DNA of 64,000 nt, from positions 62,001 through 126,000 of the forward strand of contig MCGO01000039.1 in assembly GCA_002104985.1 (NCBI GenBank), in the 5' to 3' direction. The translations under genes were made by a program, and so were the position numbers. Position 1 is the stretch's first letter. The number at the start of each line of letters is the position of its first letter. Positions 35,344-49,400 of this stretch are shown here, piece after piece. The notes under the pieces are model-generated. The model was not told the DNA's origin. It made no database searches and worked only from the letters and a program-made list of their open reading frames with translations. This stretch comes from Rhizoclosmatium globosum. Its lineage: Eukaryota; Chytridiomycota; Chytridiomycetes; Chytridiales; Chytriomycetaceae.

Positions 35344-37557
35344 ATGGATTCTTACATAATATTCCAGATTGCATACCAATTGACTGAGAACTTGAAAGCA
35401 ATGAACTCACCGAAAGAACGTGCGGGTGAAGACTTTAGCTCCATCCAAAAGTGGCTGAAGAATCTTCCATCAATTGGAAGTCTGGAACGATTGGGAGGGT
35501 CGCTTGAAGACACTTCAGTTGGAACTTCCAAAAGGCTCAAAAACTCAAGAGAGACATTAAACCAAAGCACTAAGGCTGCTTTAAAGGATGATATGGCTAA
35601 CCTCGCCGCTGGTAAATCGGATGTGTCCGAACCAAAGCCACTTACCCCGAAGCAAAGTCTTGGCCTTGAAAGTGAAAAGAGGGATATAAGTGGGGCAACA
35701 ACTGCAGCTCCCCTTGGTAACATTTATCCACAATCAGCTTCACAAGGAATTCCACAAATCACACAATCTCCTTCCGCTACTTTGAAGAAAGGTGGCCGTC
35801 TTCAAGAAGTTGCCTCCCAACAATCACCAGAAAACACAACTATGGGGTCGGTAATTTCTATTCAAGGTCTGCACACATCTTCATATTCCATAGCCGTCTC
35901 CGACGATAATACTGGATATGGTAGTCTCACTCCTGCAGCCTCATCTTCTCCAAATTTGGCTGCAAGGCATCTGACGAACTTGGGATCAAAACTCATTCAT
36001 TCCACCAATCATGCAGAATCAGCTTCTGTATTTGACAAAAAGCATCAACTGCGAACAGAGCTTGTTGGTTTCGATCGCGCGAGAAATTCATCCACCTCAG
36101 AGTTTGGCTCGGCTGAATCTAATCCGCATACACGACTGTCAGTAAACTCGGCTAGCACAAGGGGGCGCAAAATTACTGCGAAAGACATCAACAATCAAGT
36201 TAACTCGTCAAGGGAGGGTATTAACTTGATAGGGAGCAAGAACAGTGACGACCCTAACCGAAGGCCTACTGCTTCATTCGATGATGGTCTTGCCAGAAAA
36301 TCTAGTTTAACAGGGGCTGACTTTAAACGAGGAATATTGAATACTTCAAACCGCAGATCCAGCCTAGCCAAGGAAGTCCAACCCATTACAAACACAAAAG
36401 CAGACATTATGGGTTCTGAGTCATCGTCTTTGGAGCAAGTTCAATCTGCACAAGGATCTGAAAACAGCCTACAGCAGAGTGACTTTGATAACAATTCGTC
36501 ATCTGTATCACACAGACCTCAAAGGGATTCATATTCTGCGCTCTACCATCAGATTTCGGATACGAACGGATCCAAAGTCAAGACATCGGAGAGTTCTATC
36601 GATGTAGGGGAAAGTCCAAGCACCGACTCACTAGTACAGAATAGTTTTGTTCGAAAACTCAAACGTGGGTCGCTTGAATTCCGAAATGATAGGTTGGCGC
36701 GTCCAACCGATTCTTTATCAAGCCAGGCTAATACATCTGGCGATGGCCTGTCCATTTCAGAGAGTAGAGAAGAACACGTTAATTCATCAAATGACATGCT
36801 TTCTCTGGACTCATACTCAAAAAGTATGAGTAGTGTGGATGGCGCCTCTATTGCGTCGTCCTCTGGCGAACCTAGCAGATTGTCAAATGCAAGCCAAAAA
36901 GGAAAGAAGCGAATAACTGCGGCCATGCTTAATGTTTTGAAGGGTGAAGGAGGTGGTATTAAAAGTGACGTGGGTCGAAAGAGTCTGTCAACAGACGAAG
37001 GAATGGAGAAGAGTATTTCATTGAGTAGTACCGACAGTACGTAAATATGAAATACTCAAACTCATACTTACCTTGTTCTAGATTCGCGAGGAAATTCCAA
37101 GACGTCTGTGGATAGCATGCTTTTGAGGGTGGGGAACAGTTCATCGAGTCTGGAAATGCCTCGAGCGTTCAGTGGATCAGTAAACGCATCAAGTTTAGGG
37201 CTTGACGATCTTCGGAAAGAGTTTCTGTCGGGTCCAAACCTTCATCAACTCACAAAACCAGGGGATTTTGCGCCACCACCTGGCCACAAACCCAGAAATG
37301 GTACGCTAAAAAGCATATTGAAGCAACTCGAAATTACTTCTCCAAAAACTATCGCGGCGACTTCTTTGCTCGGAGCTCCTCAACCAGCAGTAGTCGATCA
37401 TTCCAGTGATTCGCTCGATGATCCATCAAATGCATCTCGCACCAAGATCAAGTGGGATAAAACGAGAATTTACACGTTTGAGCCTGGTGAAGACGAAAAC
37501 GGGAAAGTTCGTGGGAGTTTGAGCAAAGCCAAAAAACGTGACTTGATGCGAGTTTAG
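35344..37557 (+). CDS. large Ser-rich protein with PP1-docking-like motifs
   Basis: About 722 aa, exons 35344-37036 and 37082-37557 (45-bp intron, donor GTACGT). It is mostly disordered: Ser/Asn/Lys-rich with many S-R/K-R-S sites such as ARKSSLTG, NRRSSLAKE, GRKSLSTDE and KKRITAAMLN that look like basophilic-kinase targets. The N-terminus is a short predicted helix (MDSYIIFQIAYQLTENL). Near the end are LKSILKQL (a SILK motif) and TKIKWDKTRIYTFEPGED; SILK plus a KWD-type segment is the arrangement in protein phosphatase inhibitor-2. No globular domain recognised. The start at 35344 is the first in-frame ATG after a long leader. Confidence 0.6.
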
Positions 37558-37716
37558 GATAATCGCTCGACAGTTCTTTCAGTCTTTTTATTTTGCATCT
37601 TTGGCATAAATGTTTTTTGATATCAATAGTACAATTCTCCGATATGGATTCCTTTGTGTTCATTGTGCCTTGAACAAAGACGTATATTCTTGCACGACAG
37701 TCCACAAACAGCTCGA

Positions 37717-39063
37717 ATGCCACCACACGTTCCTGATCAAAAGGGGTTTAATAAGCGCTTTGTTTCTGCAGAACAGCTATTGCACGTCATTCTCAGACGA
37801 GCGCAAGACTTCACAGTTGGAAACAATGGTGCAATCAACAACAACGTTGCACAACCATCGACTACGAACATAGCTATTCCCGTTGGCGCCGGTGTTTTTG
37901 CTCTTGTCGCAGTCGGGGCTCTCCTCTTTGCCAAGTTTGGTCGCAGAAATCAACCAGCCGAATCTGGCAGCATAGAACCTACCCAAGCCGAAAAAGCCCC
38001 GCGAGGATATATTGCTGAAATCGAAGACAATTTCAAACTGCCTCAAGATATTATTAAATCAACCGCTGAAGCTGTCAACCTTGTACCCAATGTGAACAAA
38101 ATCCAGCTCTCACCCATCACAGCGCCGCCGCCGGCACTTACTCCGCTTGACTCCATCGATATTGAAACAGTACCACTAGAATATCATCAGCTTCAAGAAT
38201 ACGCTCCTCGAAAGGTTGTTCAAGCCCCACGAAGAAAGCACTCCATTACACTGGACATTGATACCTCTGCAGCGCTATCTGGTACAAGACCTTCCACAAA
38301 TGCTAGACCTATGCCAGGCATTGCAGATGTATCGTCGGGTGATAATCTCGCGGTTACATCGTTAATGGACCTGTATCCTTCGTCAGCCTCATACTCTGCA
38401 AATAGCCTGTCAAAAGAGGAAGTACAGGCGCAGCAAGATCCAGAATATGCTTCCGCAAACTCGTCTATGACATCAGTATCTGTTTCTTCACAGAAAGTAC
38501 TACGGTTTAAAGTTGTTGAGCCATGGGTACCCCAACGCTTCGACGAGCTCGACCTACATGTAGGTGAAATTGTTCATGTGTATCAAACATACAAAGATGG
38601 TTGGTGTGAAGGATGTGTTGAAGGTGCAGATGAGGAAGAAGGCATGTTTCCCAGGTCGGTTAGTCCTCTAACCGGTTATTAATTGTTAACGATATCATTC
38701 GACTTCAGGGTTTGTCTAGCGGAATTTGCGTTGTCAATCGGAGACCTCAACAAAGCTACGGGTACAACAAACAGCTCCAACAAAAATCCGAGTCAAATTT
38801 CAGCAACATCGTCCGAAATTATAGGCGATGGGGAAAAGCGGTCTAGTGAGATTGTTTCCTCCCAGTCACCTCCAGAACCAACGACAACGGAAAACTCAGA
38901 CCAATTGGAAATGATGGATATGTCGCGTGATGAGTCGGCTGATCTCGCTGAAGGGTTCGGAACTCCAAAGTCAAGATTTGTTCCCGATTTGGAGGATGAG
39001 GACGAAATCGATAATGAGGATACACCACGCAATTCAGATTTTCCAACAGCAAAGTTGCATTAA
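37717..39063 (+). CDS. single-pass membrane protein with SH3 domain (copy 1)
   Basis: About 430 aa, exons 37717-38654 and 38709-39063. From ATG 37717 (MPPHVPDQ) there is a short N-terminal part, a TM helix (IAIPVGAGVFALVAVGALLF, about 37870-37930), a long polar linker and an SH3 domain (about 38500-38740: LRFKVVEPWVPQ, DELDLHVGEIVHVYQTY, GWCEGCVEG, GMFPRVCLAEF). The intron lies inside the SH3 domain just after GMFP; splicing restores the last strand. The tail is acidic. Its layout and SH3 match the next gene, 170 bp downstream, so the pair is a tandem duplication. SH3 domains bind PxxP ligands; partner unknown. Confidence 0.78.
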
Positions 39064-39236
39064 TTTCAACACACATCTTTTATTTGACTTATTCATTTTA
39101 TAAAATGCTTTGTTTGTTGACCGTTATTGTACAGATGAAAATCTCACACAATCACACCACAAAGAGATTTGCTGAAAAGAACAGCAGGAACTATAGCTAT
39201 CATTCAAACTCAAATTCAGCAAGAAGCGTACGCATT

Positions 39237-40406
39237 ATGCCACCTTACTATGTTGACCCGCATAACGTGGCAGCATATCCACAATACGAAACGCTTGAAA
39301 ACGTGATTGCTCAGCAAAGGCGTGATTTGGCAGTCAATAATTTGCCTGGCGGTAGTGGCTCATCTCCGTCGTCACCAACTGTCGCGTCAACAGTATATAC
39401 AAGCTTGACGCACCCAAACACAGCCCTTCCGATTGCGGCGGGATTCGTTGCGATAGGAATTGTAGCATCTGTATTTCTGTTTGTTCATTATGCACACGAA
39501 CGAAAGAAACCCCACTTGGATCATTTGGAACACTTTGCAAAGTCCCCCAAAATTGATCATTATGCTGCTGCAGCAAAGTTGGAACCACTTGACCTCAAAA
39601 ACGAAAATGTTATCAAATCTGTCGCACTCCCCCCTCCTGTATTCCAGGAACGGACGGGAAACAAAGAGGAAGAGAGCGTTGAGGTGATGAGTTTAATGCG
39701 CAAGATTCGGGGGAAAGGCAAAATTGAAGGAGGGGAACCGCCTGCTATTCCTCAAGAATGTCATGGATTCAAAAATATGCAAAGGCGAATCTCAGGAGGA
39801 CGGGGAGAAGGACAGCGATCGAGGCCAGATTCGCTGATAGCTTTTGGAGATTCACATTTGTTGAGCACCCAATTGACGCCATCTTCGACGCCTTCAGACC
39901 ATCAAGTAAATTCTGTTCCAGTAATACAGATTGAAGCAGGTAGTGAGGGCAATCGAACACGAGAGAGTAGCATAGCGGTGAATGAAGCAACTCAGATTGA
40001 TGTGCATGTACACGCCAGTACTACCACCAACAAGAGTGAAAAGAGAAGCGTACCGCTTAAGTCAAACTGCGAAGTATCTTCATCTCTAGGAGAAATTCAG
40101 CAATTGGCCCAAGATTCAAAGCGATCTTCATGTACATCAGTATCAATCTTGTCCTCACAAGTAATGCGTTATCGGGTGGAGAGGCCGTGGATTCCACAGC
40201 AAAAAGATGAACTTGCACTAAAAGTGGGCGATATTGTTCATGTGTACCAAGTGTTCAATGATTGCTGGTGCGAAGGTTTCGTTGATGACGATGTTGAGGA
40301 GAAGGAGGGTATGTTCCCACGCGAATGCCTGGGCGAACACCCGCTCTCCCTGTGGGATCTTGCTGGAGCAAAGGCCGAGCTAGAGATGGAGCCGCTAGAC
40401 GACTGA
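39237..40406 (+). CDS. single-pass membrane protein with SH3 domain (copy 2)
   Basis: About 389 aa in one exon. Start chosen at ATG 39237 (MPPYYVDP), which matches the MPPH start of copy 1; an upstream in-frame start exists. A TM helix (LPIAAGFVAIGIVASVFLFV, about 39425-39485) is followed by basic residues, a polar linker with Arg-rich patches and a C-terminal S H3 domain (about 40165-40340: MRYRVERPWIPQ, DELALKVGDIVHVYQVF, CWCEGFVDD, GMFPRECLGEH). Unlike copy 1 it has no intron in the SH3 and ends shortly after the domain. Linkers of the two copies have diverged beyond recognition while TM position and SH3 are kept. Confidence 0.78.
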   Translation: MPPYYVDPHNVAAYPQYETLENVIAQQRRDLAVNNLPGGSGSSPSSPTVASTVYTSLTHPNTALPIAAGFVAIGIVASVFLFVHYAHERKKPHLDHLEHFAKSPKIDHYAAAAKLEPLDLKNENVIKSVALPPPVFQERTGNKEEESVEVMSLMRKIRGKGKIEGGEPPAIPQECHGFKNMQRRISGGRGEGQRSRPDSLIAFGDSHLLSTQLTPSSTPSDHQVNSVPVIQIEAGSEGNRTRESSIAVNEATQIDVHVHASTTTNKSEKRSVPLKSNCEVSSSLGEIQQLAQDSKRSSCTSVSILSSQVMRYRVERPWIPQQKDELALKVGDIVHVYQVFNDCWCEGFVDDDVEEKEGMFPRECLGEHPLSLWDLAGAKAELEMEPLDD

Positions 40407-40467
40407 CACTTACTTTTCTCCGTCATTCCTCTTTTCCTTTCTTTTATTTAAATATTAATAGTATAAA

Positions 40468-43400
40468 ATGAAGCCGTCGGACTTTGTTGCGCTGCGCAGC
40501 CAATCGATTGAAGAGCGGCTGATCGCGGCGGCCGTTGAAGCCGCGCCGCCGCCGCCGATCGTCGCGCTTGTCGCCGCCTCGGACGCGCTCGCAAAGAACA
40601 GCGCCGTGGCCCTGGACCGACCGCTGTTTGAGCCGCGTCCGCCCGCGTTGCTCCTGCAGAACTTTGTGCCCTTTCAGACTTACGAGATTGTTGTCGCCTT
40701 CAGAAACAACGACAAGGTGATTGATCACTGGAGTTATTCCTGCCTTAATCGCCAATCTCTTACACGCCCCATTCTTCCTACAGTTTGCGCGCAGAATCCG
40801 TTTGGAGCCAATCAATCATCCTCATTTTTCTATATCTGGCTTAAAGAATGATTCTATTCAGTCCGGAAAGATTGCCCCTGGAATGGAGGCTCAGTTCCTC
40901 CTCAAATTTGTCCCCGAAGAACTCATCGACTACCAGTATAATCTTATCTGCGTCACAGAACGCGAAAAGTTTCTTGTTCCGATTAGAGCTTACGGTGCTC
41001 GAGGTATGTTGTTGTTGTTGTGGCCCACCAAACTGACAATCCCAATCAACAATTTCTTCAGGTGTCCTCGACTTTCCTGATGCAATCGCCTTCCCCGAAT
41101 CGCCCATCCGTTCCATATCCTCAAAAACTCTTTTCGTGAGGAATATTGGTGACAGACCCGCGAAATTTATGATAGATGTTGCGCCTCCATTTGAGGCTGT
41201 TCCAGACTCAGGATTCCTTGACGTCAAGAAAAACATGCAAATTGATGTCCTCTTTAAGCCTGAAGTTAGTGAAAAATTGCTTTTACGTTTAAGGATTCTA
41301 TGCTAAACACTTTACGTAGCGCGCTGGAAGCTTTACAAACAGTCTTCTTGTCAAATATGATACTGGAGAAGTTACCCGCGTCGTCCTTTCAGGAAACGCC
41401 GAAGACGCCAACATCCGACTTGAAAAGACTAGTATCAAAATGGATAACACATATATCACTCTATCATCTATGAAGCAGATGCGAATCTTTAATCGCAGTG
41501 ATAAAATGGTGGGGTCGTTTTCTATTTCTTTCACTAACAACTTGAAAACAGACGAAGTTCCAATGGAAAACGTTTGGAACTTCTGCCGAGGACAGACAAT
41601 ACAAACTTAAGAGAAAACTGGCGGTTGACAAACAAGAAGAAGTCGAGTGTCTCTCGTTTTATAATCAACTGGTGAGCACTCTATCTCCATAGCACATTTA
41701 CATATACGTGTCATCCAGGCAACAAACCACAGCTTAGCGTTATGCGACCTCGCTCCTATCACTCAAAAATATAAGGTTAGAGTCTTATAATTGTTGCCAC
41801 GTAACTTACTAGAGCCAATCTAAAGAATAAGCGTCGGGAAATTGAAAACGACCCTCTACTCGTCACTGATTCAGAGTTCACAATACAGCCTGCTGAAGGA
41901 ACAATCTGGCCAAATAGTCATGTGGATATTTTTATCATCTTTCATCCAAAGAAGGCCGGTTCTAATACAACAAACGTCTTTTGCGATGTGGAGGGACGTC
42001 AAAATCGTCTTCCGTTGTTGCTCAAAGTAAGAACTCGAGCCATACATAGCATAAACTAATGTATTGTAGGGTGAAGGCATAGGACCGAAAGGGAAGTTCT
42101 CCACAGATATGATCGATGTGAAGGAAGTCTTCATCAACACACACCATCAGTTTGAAGTAACGTCCAGATTTTGTCTCATATTGTATCTTAACGTCGTATC
42201 TTAGCTATTTCTCGAGAACAGAGGCGATATTGACTTCAAATTCACACTTCTGAAACCTGACAGTCAATTTGGTCCGAAATTCCAATTTCGCCCCGATTTT
42301 GGAGTATTGAGAGTAGGAGAACAGCAACTTATCGAAGTTTCTTTCAATAGCGATATTCTTGGAACATTTTCAGAGGTGCTCGAATGGGAACTGGAAGTAA
42401 GTCCTCATTTTATCATTTCATCGATAATTCTAACGTACATGGGCAGGGAGCTTCTGAAAACTTGTTTTTGAATCTCTCTGGAAAAGTGATTGGTCCAACA
42501 TTTCATTTCAACCTTCCCCAACTTGACTTTGGACAGCTCTCGTATGGATTTCCAGCAACGTCTTCCTTCCAAATTCTGAACACATCTTTAATTCCAATGG
42601 ATTTTTTGCTCAATATGAATATGGACAATGGAATAACTTCTGATCAGGAGTTCAGCATTACGCCGCGAACGGGGATCATTCCTCCACTTCAGAACATAGA
42701 CATCAAAGTACTTTTCACGCCAAAATATTTGAAAAAGTATAGTGAGGTGTTGTGTGTCGATGTCGCTGGTGTTGGTGAGAATTTACAGCAGTTGGCTATT
42801 TTCGCCGACAGTATTGTTCCTGAGGTTGGTTTTCAAATAATCAAAAACGTGTAAATTAATTAATGTTTTGCAGGTCACTCTCGCTACACCAATAATCGAC
42901 TATGGTGACTGCTTTCTCTGTTATAACTACCAAAATGATATTGTCTTGAAGAATGATACGCCTTTCCCGGCTAAATACGAGCTCCTTACTCAAGAAGAGG
43001 CTGCAAAAAATGTGTACTCATACTCGTCTCGAAAGGGAAGCGGTGTAATCCAGCCTCGCTCTGTTGAACGAATTCAAATGGACATTCAAATCAAACGATT
43101 GGGGCTCATCAATTTTCCGGTGTTCATCAAAATCACTGGAAACGAAGAAGTACCCCTCGCTGTAGATATCAGCGCAATGGGAGTCGGGCCAAATGTAGTT
43201 TTTTCTAGTATGGAGTTGAATTGGGGGAAAGTTCCTGTTTTAAAAGACACGGTCGCGACGCTCACGCTCACAAATGATAGTCCTATTTCCGCATCATTTA
43301 ACTGTAATACTGTCAGCGATGCATCATGTTTTAAAATTGAACCACTATTTGGTGTTATTGCACCAGGAGCTTCAATTGATATTGTCGCTACAGCATTTTT

Positions 43401-46400
43401 GGACGATAGTCTCAAGTTTACGGATATCTTGAAAGTCGCGATTCAAAACGATGGAGTTTATGAGGTACAGCTTGTTGCTCGTGGACAAGGCTCAACTATT
43501 ATGTTTGATGAAAGTCTGAAGTCAATTGACTTTCATGATGTCTTTAGCAACCGAGAATGCTCTCGTGAATTTGTGTTGGTCAATCGAGGGCGTCGGTCTC
43601 AAACACTTCATTGGTTGACAGAAGATGAACGACTGTCCAAAAAAGAGGCAGCGGCTTTATTGGCTGCTGGTGGGGGACCAACTTTCGAAGTTATTCCTTC
43701 TAGATTTTTGCTGAAGCCTGGAGCATCGCAAGTTATTGTTGTGAAGGGGTACTCAAACAAATCTTGTTATTGCAAAGAAGTTCTTCCATGTCAAGCTATG
43801 TTGGATAAAGATCCCGCAAGAAGAGTTATTATTGAGGCCACCGTTACGGCTAATTTCATAAATCCGCTGTTGGAAATGACACCTCCTGTGATGAAGTTCA
43901 TCTCTGCACAAACGAAGGATGAAGATATCGAGTTGTTGTCGCAAGGGCTAACCCTCAAAAATACGTCTCTTCTACCCCTACATTTGGCATTTAAATGTCC
44001 CATTCCTTATAGTATCGAGCCAATCGAATCGGATTATCGGTTGAATCCAGGGGAAATCTTAAATCTTAAAATCAACTACGATCCGCACTACAACACGAAC
44101 AGAATATCATGTAAAGAGCATGCCAAGCTCGGAATCACATATTCGGAGCATCCACAGAAAGACTTCATTGAGCTGTTTAGTGAAATAACTTTTCCAAACA
44201 CAAAATTCAGCACATCTGATATTGACTTTGGCTGTATCCCTAACAACACAGAGCAACGAAAGACTTTCGTAATAACTAATACAAGCACTCTTCCCGTCGA
44301 ATATAACTGGTTCTTTTTGGAGGATTCGATTAAGATTGAAGGAGAGCTCAATGAGCAGGAAGTTTGCATTTCTCAAGTGTTTGATATTCTACCCGTAAGG
44401 AGTATATTGCAAGAAGGGGAAAGTGAAACTGTTGAAGTGTCCTTCTTTGGTCACCCAAACAGCAGTTTCAGCGCTACAGTCATTTGCGACGTCTATGGTG
44501 GCCCGAAGTACGAACTGTTCTTAAAGGGAGAAGCTTCCATCATTGATTTTACATTCGACAAGCAGAGTTTGGACTTTGGTACGCGTATGTATCAGGATAT
44601 CCTGGAACAAGAGCTCAACATCGCCAATACCGGGAACGTGACGTTTGACTTTAATACAATCATATTTCCGAGTAGTTGTTTGTGGCAAAAGATTTTGGTG
44701 TCACCAAGTACGGGAACTATTGCTCCTCATGGAAAACAGAAAATATCTGTCCGCTTCTGTAGCAGTGTACCTGAAGCTATTGATGAGCATTTCTTCGTTC
44801 AAATAGCACTGTTTGAGCCTATTAAAATCAGAGTGACAGGAAGTGGTATTTTCCCTCTGATTCATATGACTATTCCCAGAATTACGGATGCTAAATATGA
44901 TACCGCATTGAATGAGGCGAAGAATACTTTGATGGTCAAAACCAAAAAAAGTACGAGCCCTCTGGATAAAAAAGCAATCGCTTCTCCCGCTCCAGATTTA
45001 AAATCGGAGGAAAAACTAGACGCTGAACTGGAGGCTGAGGCAGAAAGAATATTACTTCGCGAAAAGACACTCAAGTTTTTATTTGAATTGACAGAGGAAA
45101 TCAAATCGAAGACTCCACTGATTCCAAAGACCAAAACTATTGGATCATCTATCCTTTTGTTCAAGAGTTTACAGAAAACAAAAGACAAAAGAGCTAACGG
45201 GACCATTTTTGAATCGTCGTCTGTTGTGCTTGCTCACTATCTTTGCAGTTTCGGGAACGTTATTCGAAACACAATCAAAAAGAAAACATTCACTTTAACA
45301 AATCGAAGTATGCATCCAATTTCATTCCAACTGGACAAAAATGTTTTGATGGGAACTGGGTTTAGTATTGAACCAGACCGAGTCAAGCTCTTGCCAGGAA
45401 AACCACACTACGAATCAGTAGAGTTTCAAGTCACATTTCAGGCTCGCAGCCAAACGATTGGTTTGGTTCAATTGGATCTTCCAATCAATGTTCAGGGTGG
45501 GCCAACAACTATTTTATCACTTCAGGCCGACGTGACACTACCAGACCTTCATTTGTCAACCAACGAAGTAGAATTTGGAGAAGTCATGTGTGGGCTGCGT
45601 AAGACCATGTCAATACAGTTACATAACAAGAATTCTGTTCCATGTGAATGGTCAACTATTTGTGCACTGCAAGATCTTGTTCTTTCGAAATTTAATGGAA
45701 TGGATAAAAATGGGTCAAAGAAGAAAAATGGAACGTCTTTGTTGAAGGAGTTTGAGTTCGTTCCAAAGTCTGGAGTTCTCCAACCTTCTGAAAAGGTTAT
45801 CTTGAACATAAGATTCTCTGCAAACGAAGAAAGAGATTACGAATCAGTTGTTCCTTTGAAAATCAATATGAATAATCAGCCCATTCCAATACATCTTCAT
45901 GGGCGAGGAGTTAAGCCAATCATTCAATTTGAGCCTGAAACACTGTCTTTGGGACCCATCCTTCCTTGTGCAGAAGGAACTGAAGGAAAATTCACAATAA
46001 TCAACCCGACAAATTATCCTGTGGAGATCTATTCGATTGAGTTCGATCAACATTACGAAGAAGAGGAAGAATTATTGCGCCACGTTGATGGATATGAAGG
46101 AAATCTTCTCTTCTTACCACCTCGCGAACCAGGGCAACCACTCCCCGAACATATAATTGAAACAGCAAAAATGAATATGCAAAAGAAATCTGCTGCAATT
46201 CAAATTGGTACAGACTCGATTACAGTTGGGAAAGCTCCTGAAACGACAGGAGTTGGGGAGCTTGTTGACAATCTTCCACGAAACAACATCAAATCCCCCG
46301 GTATTCCAGATATTCCTCATGACCCAGCATTTGGTATCATCCTTCATGGGCCACCATTTGCTGGAAAGACTACTCAAGCTAAAAAATTGCAGGCAATGTT

Positions 46401-49400
46401 TGATCTGAAGTACATCAAAATTGATGAGTTTTTGGAAACAATTCATTCATTGGAAGAGAGGCTTGTAAAGCGAGACAGCCTGATTAGGATTGATGAAAGA
46501 GCTTCTATTATTGGCCGATCAATTACTGTTATGGACGATTCTAAAAAAGTTCTTGAGTCTGATCACTCTCATTCAGACGAAAAGATTATACCAGAGGATG
46601 CTTTGGTGGAAATAGTAAGAAACAGACTCCAACAACCAGACTGTGTCAGAGGAGTGGTGATTGATGGACTTGTGAGTCTGCAAATTTGAATAATCCTTGT
46701 ATTAATCTAAAATATAGGAATCAAAATATGTTCAAAATCCAGTCACAATGGTGAAAGTGTTAATGCGTATTTTTGCAGACAAAAAGAAGATTATATTCTT
46801 GAACTTCGCTCTTGATACAGCTCACATTCGTGAACGTGAACTTGTACTTCAAAAAGGAACAGGCGAGCTTGAATTCGACCCTATGCGTGTAAAAGATGTG
46901 ACAGAAGAAGAGTATGATAATATGACTGACATTGAACGGGAGCACTATGATGTAGCACTCATGAAATACAAGAAAAAGATGAAGGAACTTCAGGATAAAC
47001 GTAAAAACGAACGACGTCTCCTTGAAGAAGAATTGGCTTTGAGAATGGGGGAGCGTAAAGCAGAAGAAGAACATCTGAAAAGTGGAAAGAAGAAAGGAGG
47101 CGCAAAGCGAGCTACACCCCGTATTCCTGATGGAAAGCCAGATAAAGTGTCTGGTGCACCTGGAGCAAAACAAGATATTAAACCGGGAAAACCAGAGAAA
47201 GGGGGAGGGGCCCTATCACCAAAAACGGCAAAGAAACTGCTTGACAAGGAATCAAAAGGAGCAGAGAAAGATAAATTGGGCATCGATGATGAGTTATCTC
47301 CGTTCAGTGAAGCGGGAGATACCTTTATCAACGAAGTTACTATGAAACGACTGGATGTGTATAATTCAACTCTTGAAAATGTTTTGCTAACCTTGAAGGA
47401 TGTTGAAAAGTTGAATATCAATCGTGTAATTCCATCGTCAGCAACAGTGGAGAAAAAACCAATTGTTGCCAAGGAAAAAGGTACTGAAAAAGACAAAGGC
47501 AAAGTTGCAGCTCCTGCTCCATTAAATGTTGATATTCCTGCTGTCACTACAGTTTTGGAAATTGAAGGTGTGAACATAGAAGATGTCAGCAGTGCATGTA
47601 TTCATGATATAGTGGCGAGTGTTGATCAAGAAACTGTGTTCAAAAGCGTATTAGAGTATGTTCCGGCCATTCAAAAACCTGAAGAAGTACCATTGATTGC
47701 TGATGTGATTCCTGCTCCATTCCTTGAGCAAATTGTGTACTTTCCAGTGGAACGTGACGTGCCACACAAAGGGAAACTTTTCCTTCTACAACCTCCTTCA
47801 AGTGAAAACGACGATGAGTCCAAGGATAACAATGATGGATCGGTGAAACTTGATACTGGAACAAGCCCTAGCACAGCTGTACCAGTTGTTGCCCAGCCTG
47901 TAGCACCTCCACCGACTACAAGCAAAAAAAGCCGCGGTGCTGCCAAGGCTGCGGCTGAAGAAGTCAAACCTATTGATGAGGTTGTTGTTGAGGAGGAGCC
48001 ACCCACAAAGTTTCGTTGGATCATTCCACCAAAGGAGCGAAAAGAGCTCACTGTTAAATTTAACTCAACAGAAATTGGAAAATATGAGCAAATTCTCCAG
48101 TTTGAGATTAGTGGCTCTCGGTCAAAATATAGCATTCCTTGTGTCGGAACATGCAGATATTCAATTATGACAAGTGATTACAAAAAGATCTTTCCCAAAT
48201 GGAAAAAATTGAAAGAAGACAAATATATCAGCCATGGAGAGTATATAGCGAGCTCTGGAACTTTTGAGTTTGGTCCACTTCTCTACAGCAAACCTCGAGA
48301 AAAGTATTTGGACAGATTTCCAGAAAACAGAGCTATTCTGACAATCTCAAATCCTTCACAGCAAGAAATTAAAATCAATATTTGCTTGAAAAATGATATC
48401 AAATCTGATGTATTTTTCTTTGACCCTCCAACGATGGACTTGCAGCCTGGTCAGTCTCAAGCCTTGAGTATATGGGCCTACCCAAGGTCTGCTAATCACT
48501 TCGAAGATACTCTCATTTTTTGTGTGAAGGACAATCCTGAGCCATATTGCTATAAAATATCTTGCATTGGTGTGAAACCGGAGTTGGAGATTGACAAACG
48601 TCAGCTTTCGTTTGATAAGCTCCTTCTGGGAAGAAGTGAACGGCGTGAAATTAAACTTAAAAACAACACTTATATGCCTGTGGCTTGGAAACTGGTCCAA
48701 GTGGAATTGCTTGGGGAAGAATTCACAGTCTTCCCCATCGAAGGAATTATAGAACCCTTTGCTGAACAAATCGTTAGCGCTGACTTCAAAGGAACCAAAC
48801 CCGTGGTAATAAGCAGGAGATCTATCAGGCTTGAAGTATCTGATACGGAGAAGATCGGCGGTGTAGTTCAAGAAGTTCCCATTATTGTGACCGCTGAAGC
48901 TTATGATATTGCGATGGACTTACATTTCCCAAAGGGATTCGATGGCGGTCTTGATTTTGGGGTCATTAAAGTTCTCGAAGAAGGCAAACAAGTGTGCACG
49001 TTGAAGAACAAAGGCAAATATGAAGTTGGTTTCCGCTTTGTGTTTGAAAGCAAGGAACTTGCAGAAATTTTCACCATTATGCCAGCTCAGGGAATAATGC
49101 AGCCTTCAGACAAACCATTTGCAGTGCAGATTATTGTAAGGGCAACAAAAGAAATGCTTGTACGAGACAACACAAATTTGAAGTGTCAGTTTTATGAGCC
49201 TGCGACAGGCGAAGTCACAGCAAACATTCCAGTTAAGCTACAAGTTAGATCTGTGTTTAGCAGATTCTCCATTTTGCCTGTTCGAGACTTAAACTTTGGC
49301 GCATTGGTTCATGGAACTAAAGCTACTCGCCAATTTACGATCGAAAATCAGGGAGAATTTGACTTCAAATATTCTATCTACAAAATGGTTCAAGGACTTA

